Shown here: positions 44,126-51,482 of the stretch, piece by piece | Layout: each line of letters begins with the position of its first letter | How positions within the stretch are numbered: position 1 is the stretch's first letter | NCBI RefSeq assembly: GCF_002968575.1 | Contig: NZ_PVBM01000012.1 | Span: 1-64,000, forward strand | Direction: 5' to 3' | DNA from: Neorhizobium huautlense | GTDB lineage: Bacteria > Pseudomonadota > Alphaproteobacteria > Rhizobiales > Rhizobiaceae | Length of the DNA: 64,000 bases | Notes under the pieces: generated by a model | Databases searched by the model: none | The model's input: only the letters and a program-made list of their open reading frames with translations | What the model was told of the DNA's origin: nothing | Position numbers and translations under genes: made by a program

Positions 44126-44653
44126 ATGGTTGAGGCTGCGACGAAACTGCCCGTTCAGAAGGATGAAAAGCCAGTACAACCGGCTGGTACCTTCTGGTCT
44201 CCCTTCCAAACGCTTCGCAATGAGATTGATCGGCTGTTCGAAGATTTCGCTCCGACCTCCAGGCGTACTCCGGAACGCTCCTTGTTCGGCCGAGCCATGC
44301 CGTCGTTGAACGGCTGGGCCACCGCGCCGGCTGTCGATATTGTTGAGAACGACGACGCTTTTGAAGTCACCGCGGAAGTTCCTGGCATCGACGAAAAGAA
44401 CCTCGATGTGAAGCTTTCGAACGGTTACCTGATCATCCGCGGTGAGAAGACCGAGGAAAAGGAAGAAAAGCAGAAGGAATATCACGTCTCGGAACGCCGT
44501 TATGGCTCCTTCCAGCGGACGTTCCAGCTTCCGGACGGGATTGACGCCGAGAAGGTGGAGGCGACCTTTCATAAAGGCATTTTGAAGGTCAAGCTGCCCA
44601 AGAGCGCAGAAGCTAAGAAGAACGAGCGCAAGGTTGAGATCAAAGCTGCTTGA
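44126..44653 (+). CDS. hsp20: Small heat-shock protein, Hsp20/alpha-crystallin family
   Basis: A 175-residue class A small heat-shock chaperone. The alpha-crystallin domain spans about 65-165 (APAVDIVENDDAFEVTAEVPGIDEKNLDVKLSNGYLIIRGEK), with GILKVKLPK as the C-terminal strand and a preceding EIDRLFEDF helix. The ATG at 44126 follows AAAGGAGAATGTA. It has an upstream FixK box and a strong terminator, so it forms a single-gene unit. Low-oxygen rather than heat control is suggested; I see no ROSE-type thermometer, though I could not fold the leader. Confidence 0.94.
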   Translation: MVEAATKLPVQKDEKPVQPAGTFWSPFQTLRNEIDRLFEDFAPTSRRTPERSLFGRAMPSLNGWATAPAVDIVENDDAFEVTAEVPGIDEKNLDVKLSNGYLIIRGEKTEEKEEKQKEYHVSERRYGSFQRTFQLPDGIDAEKVEATFHKGILKVKLPKSAEAKKNERKVEIKAA

Positions 44654-44678
44654 CCGACCGGCTCTTACTTTCCAACCC

Positions 44679-44714
44679 GGCGCGCATCAATATTTTGCGC
44701 GCCTTTTCTTTTTA
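44679..44714 (+). terminator. Rho-independent terminator after hsp20
   Basis: GGCGCGC (44679-44685) and GCGCGCC (44697-44703) make a perfect 7-bp stem around an 11-base loop, followed by TTTTCTTTTT. It lies 25 bp after the hsp20 stop. Confidence 0.9.
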
Positions 44715-44980
44715 GTCGGCGAACAGCTAACAGCCGCTCCAACATAGCTCCAACATAGCTCCAACATATCCGTAGCCTTGTCCGGCGCGAGACCGGGAGA
44801 AGTTGCTGGTGAGTCGCCCCGCAGATGTCGGTAGGCTCCAAAGGATGAAGAAGCCGCGTTGTTGCTGAACCCCACCGTACGCCTGCGGTCGCAGACGTCG
44901 TTATTGAAGCAATTGCTGAATACCGCGGGTTGCATGAGTTGAAAGAGACCGGCAGGCAGTATCTGGCGGTCTCTTTCAGA

Positions 44981-45424
44981 CTAGAAGGCCAGGTGCTTTT
45001 CGATTTCCTGCACCGGTAGCTTGATAAGATCCTTATCATACTCTGCAAGGATCAGCTTTCTGACCGAGACCGGCATCGCGTGACGCAGGTCTGCAAGCGC
45101 CTTCGGCGGTGCGACGACCACCAGCTTATGGACTTTCTTTTCTTCGCAAATCGCCTCCAACCTCTCCGCGACAGTGACGGAGAAGTGTTCCTCTTCCTGC
45201 TCATGGAAATCGGTTTGTCCAAGCGCGCTGCGTCGGCTACCAACCGCCGCTCGACCCGGCCTGTCCGTCCCCTGGCTACGTGCCGAAGGATTGTCAGGCG
45301 CTTCGATCACCTGTTCGACCTCCAACGCCAGTTTAAACGCCGTACCGGTATTGCGCAGCAAAAGTGCCTTCTGCCCGTCCGCAACGAGCACCCAGGCGTC
45401 GTAGGGAATGACCTTGCTCTTCAT
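44981..45424 (-). CDS. Host-attachment family protein
   Basis: A 147-residue protein of the Host_attach family, first named for Agrobacterium attachment genes. Hallmarks are WVLVADGQKALLLRN near the N-terminus and KLVVVAPPKALADLRHAM ... KDLIKLPVQEIEKHL at the end, an eRF1-like fold. No signal peptide is present, so a direct adhesin role is doubtful. The ATG at 45424 follows AAGGAGGATGATGTG. A FixK box is centred 61 bp upstream. Confidence 0.83.
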   Translation of the reverse strand: MKSKVIPYDAWVLVADGQKALLLRNTGTAFKLALEVEQVIEAPDNPSARSQGTDRPGRAAVGSRRSALGQTDFHEQEEEHFSVTVAERLEAICEEKKVHKLVVVAPPKALADLRHAMPVSVRKLILAEYDKDLIKLPVQEIEKHLAF

Positions 45425-45478
45425 CACATCATCCTCCTTGGAGATAGGAGCAGGATAATCATTTTGGAAACGTAGGGT

Positions 45479-45492
45479 TTGATCGGTGTCAA
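45479..45492. promoter_or_regulatory. FixK/FNR anaerobox between host-attachment gene and nuclease gene
   Basis: TTGAT-CGGT-GTCAA has one mismatch. It is centred 61 bp before the host-attachment ATG, with a TTATCC -10-like element (45453-45458) on that strand. It could also act on the plus strand, where the nuclease gene begins 324 bp away. Confidence 0.7.
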
Positions 45493-45815
45493 TCATCCTA
45501 CCGTTCTGGGCTCGGCCACCAGAAGCGCCTTTGACGCTGCTCGATACCATCCGCGGAAAAGATGGAGACCGTCCTGGAATACGTGCGGATCTTAATATGC
45601 AATCCGGCCGACCGCTTCCGGCCACCCGGCGAAACGGTTACCTCATATTCGCCGACCGGCGGAAGAGCCGCAATCTTGAGAAGCGGAACAGCGACGTGAA
45701 CGCCGCCCGATCGGGAGAGCATAAGTACGTTGATTTCCGTCAACTTGCCGACAGTGAGGATGAGTTAGACGAAGAAATACGATATTTATTCATTTGAGAC
45801 ACAAGGAGGCCCGCG
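45493..45815. other. 323-bp stretch without a firm gene, open on both strands
   Basis: Two weak open frames overlap here. The plus-strand one could start at ATG 45597 and end at 45797 (66 residues, ending DSEDELDEEIRYLFI), 18 bp before the nuclease start. The minus-strand one covers 45498-45743 with only a TTG start. Neither has a good ribosome site or a family I recognise. The stretch may be a long leader for the nuclease gene. Confidence 0.4.
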
Positions 45816-47420
45816 TTGAACGATCACTCCCCGCGTATCGCGTTCCACGGAGCAGCCGGCACTGTAACCGGCTCCTGTTTCCTCCTTGAGTTCGGAGATA
45901 TCCGAATCCTCATCGATTGCGGGATGTTTCAAGGCTCGAAGACTGAAAAGGAACTCAATTATCGTCCTTTTCCGTTCGCACCCTCATCGTTGGATGCGGT
46001 TCTCCTCACACATGCCCATATCGATCACAGCGGCCTGCTTCCCAAGCTCGTTAAGGATGGCTTTGCCGGTCCGATCTTTTGCGCGCCGGCGACCTTGGAT
46101 CTGTGTGCAGTCATGCTGCCCGATTCCGCTCATATCCAGGAAATGGAAGTGGAGCAACTCAACCGGCGCAATGAGCGGCGGGGCCGCAAATCTGTCGATC
46201 CGATCTATACCGCGGCTGACGCTATGGCCGCTCTGGTTCAGATGAGAACTGTTGGGTTCGAGCAATGGGAGGAACTGGATCCGGCCATCCGCTTCCGTTT
46301 CTGGAATGCTGGGCATCTTCTCGGATCAGCCTCCATCGAGGTCGAGATCGGGACGGCCGCGGCGCGCCAGCGGCTTCTTTTCTCAGGCGATATCGGCCCG
46401 AGCCACAAGCTGCTGCAATTCGATCCTGAAGCCCCTCCCGGCTGGGACTATGTGATTTGCGAGAGCACCTACGGCGACGTCGACCGCCACGATCCTTCCG
46501 ACGAAGCGCGGCGGACCATGTTGCGTGATGAGGTCCGCCATGCCTGTCGCCACCGGGACGGAGCTCTTCTTATACCATCCTTCGCCGTCGAACGTACTCA
46601 GGAGCTTTTGGCCGACCTGATCAATCTTATGGAGAGACACCAGATTGACCAATGCCCGATCATCATCGACTCTCCGTTGGCCCTGCGAGCAACCGAGGTC
46701 TTCAAGAAACATGCCCGGGACCTCGAGAACGGTGACCTGCTGCTTCGTGCCCTTCGAGCCAGGAATGTCCGGTTTACCGAAACCGCCGAGCAATCCAAGG
46801 CGATTGACAACATGCGAGGTTTCCACATCGTCATCGCGGCGAGTGGCATGTGCGAGGCTGGCCGTATACGACATCGCCTGAAAAATTGGCTGTGGCGGGA
46901 GGAAGGGACCGTTCTCCTCGTAGGCTATCAAGCTACCGGAACGCTGGGACGCCTGTTGGAAGACGGTGCCCCTACCGTCCGGATCCAGGGCGACGAGATT
47001 GCCGTAAGAGCAAGCATCCGCAAGCTTGACGTCTACAGCGGCCATGCCGACGGGCCGGAACTCGCTGCATGGCTTGCGGCACGCGCGCCGGTCCGGAAAG
47101 CCGTATTTCTGGTCCATGGGGAACTGCCCGCAGTCGCGGCCATGAAGGAGCGCATTTCCACCCTGCAGCCTCACGTCAGGGTCATAGAGCCGTCGCTCGA
47201 TGCCGAATATGCTCTGACGCCCAGGGAACCGAGAGAGATTTCCATCGCGCAGGCTCCGCCGAGGCTCAACCCATTACAGGTCGGTCGCAGGGACTGGCAT
47301 AACGACTTCCAGTCTCTGATCCTGGATCTCCAGGAGAAACTGGACAGTGCGGCAGACGAAAAGGCTCGCGGCGCAATCCTGCGAAAGGTCAGACGCGCTC
47401 TCTCGGGATCAGAGGAGTGA
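45816..47420 (+). CDS. Beta-CASP metallo-beta-lactamase-fold RNase
   Basis: A 534-residue MBL-fold protein with a beta-CASP insertion, related to archaeal/bacterial CPSF73-type RNases. Zinc motifs are THAHIDHSG, AGHLLGSAS and FSGDIG; the beta-CASP part holds PSFAVERTQEL and MCEAGRIRHRLKNWL; YSGHAD and VHGE close the site. Likely an RNA-processing nuclease. There is no ATG near the family start: the TTG at 45816 has an excellent AAGGAGG, so a TTG start is assigned. It converges with the alcohol dehydrogenase gene 13 bp away. Confidence 0.87.
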   Translation: MNDHSPRIAFHGAAGTVTGSCFLLEFGDIRILIDCGMFQGSKTEKELNYRPFPFAPSSLDAVLLTHAHIDHSGLLPKLVKDGFAGPIFCAPATLDLCAVMLPDSAHIQEMEVEQLNRRNERRGRKSVDPIYTAADAMAALVQMRTVGFEQWEELDPAIRFRFWNAGHLLGSASIEVEIGTAAARQRLLFSGDIGPSHKLLQFDPEAPPGWDYVICESTYGDVDRHDPSDEARRTMLRDEVRHACRHRDGALLIPSFAVERTQELLADLINLMERHQIDQCPIIIDSPLALRATEVFKKHARDLENGDLLLRALRARNVRFTETAEQSKAIDNMRGFHIVIAASGMCEAGRIRHRLKNWLWREEGTVLLVGYQATGTLGRLLEDGAPTVRIQGDEIAVRASIRKLDVYSGHADGPELAAWLAARAPVRKAVFLVHGELPAVAAMKERISTLQPHVRVIEPSLDAEYALTPREPREISIAQAPPRLNPLQVGRRDWHNDFQSLILDLQEKLDSAADEKARGAILRKVRRALSGSEE

Positions 47421-47433
47421 CGCCTTTGGGTTG

Positions 47434-48417
47434 TCAGGGGATGAGGACGGCTGCGCCGCTCAGGCGCCCTTCCCTAAGATCATCGAGTGCGCGGTTTGCA
47501 TCTGCGAGCGGATAGACGACAGTATGCGTCCTCACGTTTGCTGCCGCCGCGGTCGGGAAGAACTCCTGCGCATCTTCCCTGGTTAGGTTCGCGACGGAGA
47601 CCACCTGCCGCTCTTCCCAAAGAAGGGCGTAGGGCATCTGCGGAATGTCGCTCATATGAATGCCACCGCAGACAACCCGCCCACCCTTTTTGACTGCCTT
47701 CAACGCTGCCGGCACCAGACTGCCGACCGGAGCAAAAATGATCGCTGCATCCAATGGTGCCGGCGGCAGCTCATCGGAACCACCCACCCATGCCGCCCCG
47801 AATTCCTGGGCAAAGGCCTGCGCCTGTTTGTCGTCCGGCCGCGTAAAGGCGTAGACCTGCCTTCCTTGCCAGCGGCAGACCTGCGCGATGATGTGCGCGG
47901 CCGCTCCGAACCCGTAAAGCCCTATCCGCCTACCTTCTCCCGCCTTCTTGAGGGATCGCCAGCCGATCAAGCCCGCGCAGAGAAGTGGTGCCAGGGCAAC
48001 AGGGTCGGCCGCCATCGGGAGATCGAAGGCATAGGCTGCATCTGCCACCGCATGCGTGGCGAAACCGCCGTCCCGCGTGTAGCCCGTAAAAAGAGGATCA
48101 TCACAAAGGTTTTCGGCCCGCGATTTGCAATAGCCGCAATGACCGCAGGTATGGCCGAGCCAGGGAATCCCGACTCGTGAACCAATTCTCGCCGAGGGAA
48201 CTCCCTCCCCGACCGCATCCACGATGCCGACGACCTCATGGCCGGGCACAAGCGGAAGTTTTGGGTTTGGAAGATCCCCGTCGACCACATGCAGATCGGT
48301 CCGACAGACCGCACATGCCTCTATCCGGACACGGAGCTCTCCCGCTTTCGGTTCAGGATCTGGCCGCTCCACCAGTTCGAGCGGGTTGCCGACCTCATGC
48401 AATACCATGGCCTTCAT
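47434..48417 (-). CDS. Zinc-dependent alcohol dehydrogenase (AdhA-type)
   Basis: A 327-residue medium-chain zinc alcohol dehydrogenase. Catalytic zinc ligands lie in CAVCRTDLH and PGHEVVG; the structural zinc lobe is CGHCGYCKSRAENLC. The cofactor loop reads GLYGFGAAAHI, slightly off the GxGxxG pattern, as is normal for the AdhA group. The start at 48417 follows GGAGGTTCC; the longer frame lacks similarity. I see no FixK box before it, unlike its neighbours. Confidence 0.88.
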   Translation of the reverse strand: MKAMVLHEVGNPLELVERPDPEPKAGELRVRIEACAVCRTDLHVVDGDLPNPKLPLVPGHEVVGIVDAVGEGVPSARIGSRVGIPWLGHTCGHCGYCKSRAENLCDDPLFTGYTRDGGFATHAVADAAYAFDLPMAADPVALAPLLCAGLIGWRSLKKAGEGRRIGLYGFGAAAHIIAQVCRWQGRQVYAFTRPDDKQAQAFAQEFGAAWVGGSDELPPAPLDAAIIFAPVGSLVPAALKAVKKGGRVVCGGIHMSDIPQMPYALLWEERQVVSVANLTREDAQEFFPTAAAANVRTHTVVYPLADANRALDDLREGRLSGAAVLIP

Positions 48418-48563
48418 AAGGAACCTCCGCGCAATCGTCCATCCGTTGCAAGGCGTCGCTGGCTCGCCGCTCAGCCTGCGAGCTTCCGCAGAGAGTCGCT
48501 CCATATACTACACCCGATCTGCCCCTCAAAAACCGGTTGCAAAATAAAATCGGTATGCTAGCA

Positions 48564-48577
48564 TGCAACCAGTTGCA
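48564..48577. promoter_or_regulatory. Perfect palindrome upstream of the GST gene
   Basis: TGCAAC-CA-GTTGCA is a perfect 6-2-6 palindrome, 32 bp before the GST start. Flanking copies of the core (GGTTGCA at 48535-48541 and TTGCAAATTGCAA at 48573-48585) make a cluster of TTGCA elements. It is a likely repressor site; no matching regulator gene lies adjacent. Confidence 0.5.
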
Positions 48578-48608
48578 AATTGCAATCAATATTAGAAGGA
48601 GTCGATCA

Positions 48609-49190
48609 ATGAAGCTCTACTCTGCGCCCGGCTTCACCAGCCTGGCCGACCACATCGCATTGCTGGAGGCTGAACTCCCGTTCAAGCTGGTCAAGGTTGA
48701 CATCGAGACCAAGCAGATCGAAGGCGGCGGCAGCTATACAGATATCAACCCAAAGGGCTACGTGCCGGCGCTTGAGTTCAACGATGGCGAGGTGCTGACC
48801 GAAAATGTCGCGATCCTGGCTTGGGTCGCCGATCGCGCACCGCAGCTCGCGCCGCAGGGTCATCTGGGCCGCGAGCGCCTGCTCGAAATGCTGAGTTTCA
48901 TCGCGACCGAGATTCACAAGCGCTTTCCCACTTACCTGTCGCTTCCTGAAGGCATCCGGGAGCAGACCGCTCAGGAAATACTGCACTGGTTTGGCTTCGC
49001 AGCAGGCCGATTAGAGCGGGGATATCTGTTTGGAGAGACATTCACTGTCGCTGATCCCTATCTCTTCCAACTGGCGTGGGGTGCAGCTCAACTCGGCTTT
49101 CGGCTGCCCGAGCCGCTTGGCGATTATATCGCGCGGATCGAACAGCGGCCCGCCGTACAAGCGGCGTTTCACCGGGAGGGCTTGGCATGA
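48609..49190 (+). CDS. Glutathione S-transferase, beta-class-like
   Basis: A 193-residue GST. The thioredoxin-like N-domain (KLYSAPGFTSLADHIALLEAELPF ... NPKGYVPALEFNDGEVLTENVAILAWVAD) has the cis-Pro VPAL and ENVAI glutathione sites. The beta-class Cys near residue 10 is replaced by Phe-Thr-Ser. The ATG at 48609 follows AGAAGGAGTCG. It is translationally coupled (ATGA) to the next gene, suggesting a detoxification pair. Confidence 0.87.
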   Translation: MKLYSAPGFTSLADHIALLEAELPFKLVKVDIETKQIEGGGSYTDINPKGYVPALEFNDGEVLTENVAILAWVADRAPQLAPQGHLGRERLLEMLSFIATEIHKRFPTYLSLPEGIREQTAQEILHWFGFAAGRLERGYLFGETFTVADPYLFQLAWGAAQLGFRLPEPLGDYIARIEQRPAVQAAFHREGLA

Positions 49191-50038
49191 ATGAGCTTGT
49201 TATCCGCACTGACAGGCTCGAGCTCGCCACGCAGAGCTTCGGCGACCCGGTGCATCCACCCGTCATTCTGATCATGGGCGGGATGGCATCGATGTTGTGG
49301 TGGCCGGAGGAATTCTGCCGGCGGCTCGCTGAACAGGGCCTCTTCGTCATCCGCTACGACCAACGCGACACAGGTCTTTCGACAAAATATCCGCCCGGTC
49401 AGCCCGGCTACACTTTCGACGACGCCGTCGATGATGTCTTCCGCGTGCTCGACGGCTACGCGATTTCGAGCGTGCATCTCGTCGGCTTTTCTCTCGGCGG
49501 CATGATCGGCCAAGGCGCCGCATTGAAGTTTCCGGAACGCGTGCTTTCCCTGACGGCGATCAGCACCTCGCCGGTCGGGGTGGACAAATCGCATTTCCCT
49601 CCGAGCGGCGAGGCCTGGATGGAGCATATGTCCCTGGAGGCGGATTGGTCGGACCGCTCAGACGCCGTCGCATATCTGGTCGAGGATGCGCGCCTGACCG
49701 CCGGGACGGCACATACGTTCGACGAAGCCGGGACCCGAGCCTTCCTTGAACGAGATTTCGACCGCTCCGGAGGTTATCTCAGCGCCACCAACCATAGCAT
49801 CCTCTTTGAGGTCGGCGACATATGGCAGGGCCGGCTGAACGAGATGATGGCGCCGCTTCTTGTCCTTCATGGCACGGCCGATCCGGTCTTCCCGCTGGCG
49901 CACGGCGAGGCACTGGCGCGAGCTGTGGTCGATGCAAAGCTCGTAAAGGTAGAGGGCGGCGGCCATGAAATTCATCCCGAAGATTGGCGAGAGATCATTT
50001 CCGCCATCGACGAACATGTCCGAACATCCGCCCAGTAA
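49187..50038 (+). CDS. Alpha/beta-hydrolase
   Basis: A 283-residue alpha/beta-hydrolase-fold enzyme. The nucleophile elbow is GFSLGG, the oxyanion region MGGMASMLWW, the acid is Asp in LHGTADPVFP and the His in GGGHEIHPED. The substrate is not deducible; relatives include esterases and aclacinomycin methylesterase-like enzymes. Its start overlaps the GST stop. Confidence 0.85.
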   Translation: MNELVIRTDRLELATQSFGDPVHPPVILIMGGMASMLWWPEEFCRRLAEQGLFVIRYDQRDTGLSTKYPPGQPGYTFDDAVDDVFRVLDGYAISSVHLVGFSLGGMIGQGAALKFPERVLSLTAISTSPVGVDKSHFPPSGEAWMEHMSLEADWSDRSDAVAYLVEDARLTAGTAHTFDEAGTRAFLERDFDRSGGYLSATNHSILFEVGDIWQGRLNEMMAPLLVLHGTADPVFPLAHGEALARAVVDAKLVKVEGGGHEIHPEDWREIISAIDEHVRTSAQ

Positions 50039-50202
50039 CGGTAACAGGCCAAATGAGGGTTGAGAATTGGATCGTGCCAACGTCTATGATGCCGGCAAGG
50101 GGTCGGCGTTTATAATCTCGCACCGAAATGGATCGGGCATTGATGCCGACTGACCTGCAGGCGCTACCGCACATTCGGTTATAGCCGGCACTTCGGGCGT
50201 GG

Positions 50203-51339
50203 TCAGCGCGGATATTCGAGCTGCATGGCGACCACATTGGTGGTGGGGTGACCGTAGCGCCCCGCAATCGCCTCCAGCGCCTGATCGAGCGCATCCGCCG
50301 GCTTCCGGTCGGGAAAGGTCGACGCGCGACGACCTTCTGGCCAGTTCGCACGCACCTGGTCCGGCATGACACGAATACCGCTGCGCGTTTCTACGACATC
50401 CGCCGAGGTGGAAAAAATCGTGACGCTCGAACGGTAGGTCCGCGACCAGGCATCGGCCACCAGGGCAAGCGACACCTCATCCATGCGCGGCTCGACGCGG
50501 ATGCCGAGCTCATCCCGGTTCCAGAAGGCCACCTGGTTGGCAAGTACGGTCGTCGCAAACGGTCGAGTCAGTTTAAAAGCAGCGCTGGCATGCCGCGCAC
50601 CCCACCGCTCGAGCCCGAGATCGCGAGCCGCCGCTTCGGCCTTGCCCCTGCCAGCGATCGCTTCGATCAACGTCAGCATCATCGGCATGGAGGCGGTGAT
50701 GCCGGTTGTCGTGACGACGCTTCCATCCGACACCATACGGCGGTCGGCTACGTATTCGATCGTGGGGCTACGGCCAAGCATTTCACTCAGGTAATACCAG
50801 TGGGTGGTGGCGCGCCGCCCATCGAGAAGACCTGAAGCGCCGACGACCTTGGCGCCGGCGCAGATACCAATGATCTTCGCGCCCTTCTCCGCCTGGCTCC
50901 GTAGCCATGCAAGCGCTGCCGGATCGTCGTCGCGGCTCATGGCGGGCACGATGACGTAGTCCGCTCCGTCGGGATGGTTGGCGTCGAACTCCGTGATCGT
51001 CGCGTCCGGCTCGACCTTCAGGGCCGGATAGAGCTGAACCGGCCCCGGCCTGGTTGCCAGCATCATCACGTCGGCGACGTCCGCCCGCCGCAGGATGCCG
51101 GTAGGTACGAGATAGTCGGTCGTTTCGGTGGCATCGTTGATGCCGATGACCGCGACAAGCGGCCGCTCGCGCTTGGTTGGCCTGAGCGAAGCAAGCATCG
51201 CGTCCGCCTCCGCCTGCGGTACGAGGGGTGCATTTGCAGCCCTCGTACCAGACGGCAGGCTGATCATCCAACCGCCAAAACCTGCCATGCCAAGAGTGGC
51301 AACCGCGGCGGCACCCCATATCAAGACGGATTTCCGCAT
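50203..51339 (-). CDS. Membrane-anchored or exported DJ-1/PfpI (GATase1-like) protein
   Basis: A 378-residue protein with an N-terminal hydrophobic segment (SVLIWGAAAVATLGMAGFGGWMI, residues 4-26), so it is exported or anchored. Next comes a DJ-1/PfpI domain with the nucleophile elbow GICAGAKVVGASGLLDGRRATTHW, as in GlxA-type regulators. The C-terminal AraC helix-turn-helix of GlxA is missing; in its place is a second region without a recognised fold. The function is unknown; it is probably an extracytoplasmic enzyme or sensor. Confidence 0.78.
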   Translation of the reverse strand: MRKSVLIWGAAAVATLGMAGFGGWMISLPSGTRAANAPLVPQAEADAMLASLRPTKRERPLVAVIGINDATETTDYLVPTGILRRADVADVMMLATRPGPVQLYPALKVEPDATITEFDANHPDGADYVIVPAMSRDDDPAALAWLRSQAEKGAKIIGICAGAKVVGASGLLDGRRATTHWYYLSEMLGRSPTIEYVADRRMVSDGSVVTTTGITASMPMMLTLIEAIAGRGKAEAAARDLGLERWGARHASAAFKLTRPFATTVLANQVAFWNRDELGIRVEPRMDEVSLALVADAWSRTYRSSVTIFSTSADVVETRSGIRVMPDQVRANWPEGRRASTFPDRKPADALDQALEAIAGRYGHPTTNVVAMQLEYPR

Positions 51340-51482
51340 AGCTGAACTGCTCCGACGGTATCCACGAGTCTTTGAGAGCAGTCACTCCACGTGATGCTTT
51401 CGCTGATTAGCGCAATACTACCAAAGCACGCGTCTGACTGAAAAGATAAAAGCCGTCGTGAGAATTTGGGCTTACGCCGATT

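Noticed and set aside
43861-44133. Plus-strand 90-residue open frame between the DUF1488-like gene and hsp20
   Set aside because: It overlaps the preceding stop, contains the hsp20 FixK box and promoter region, and has no family similarity.
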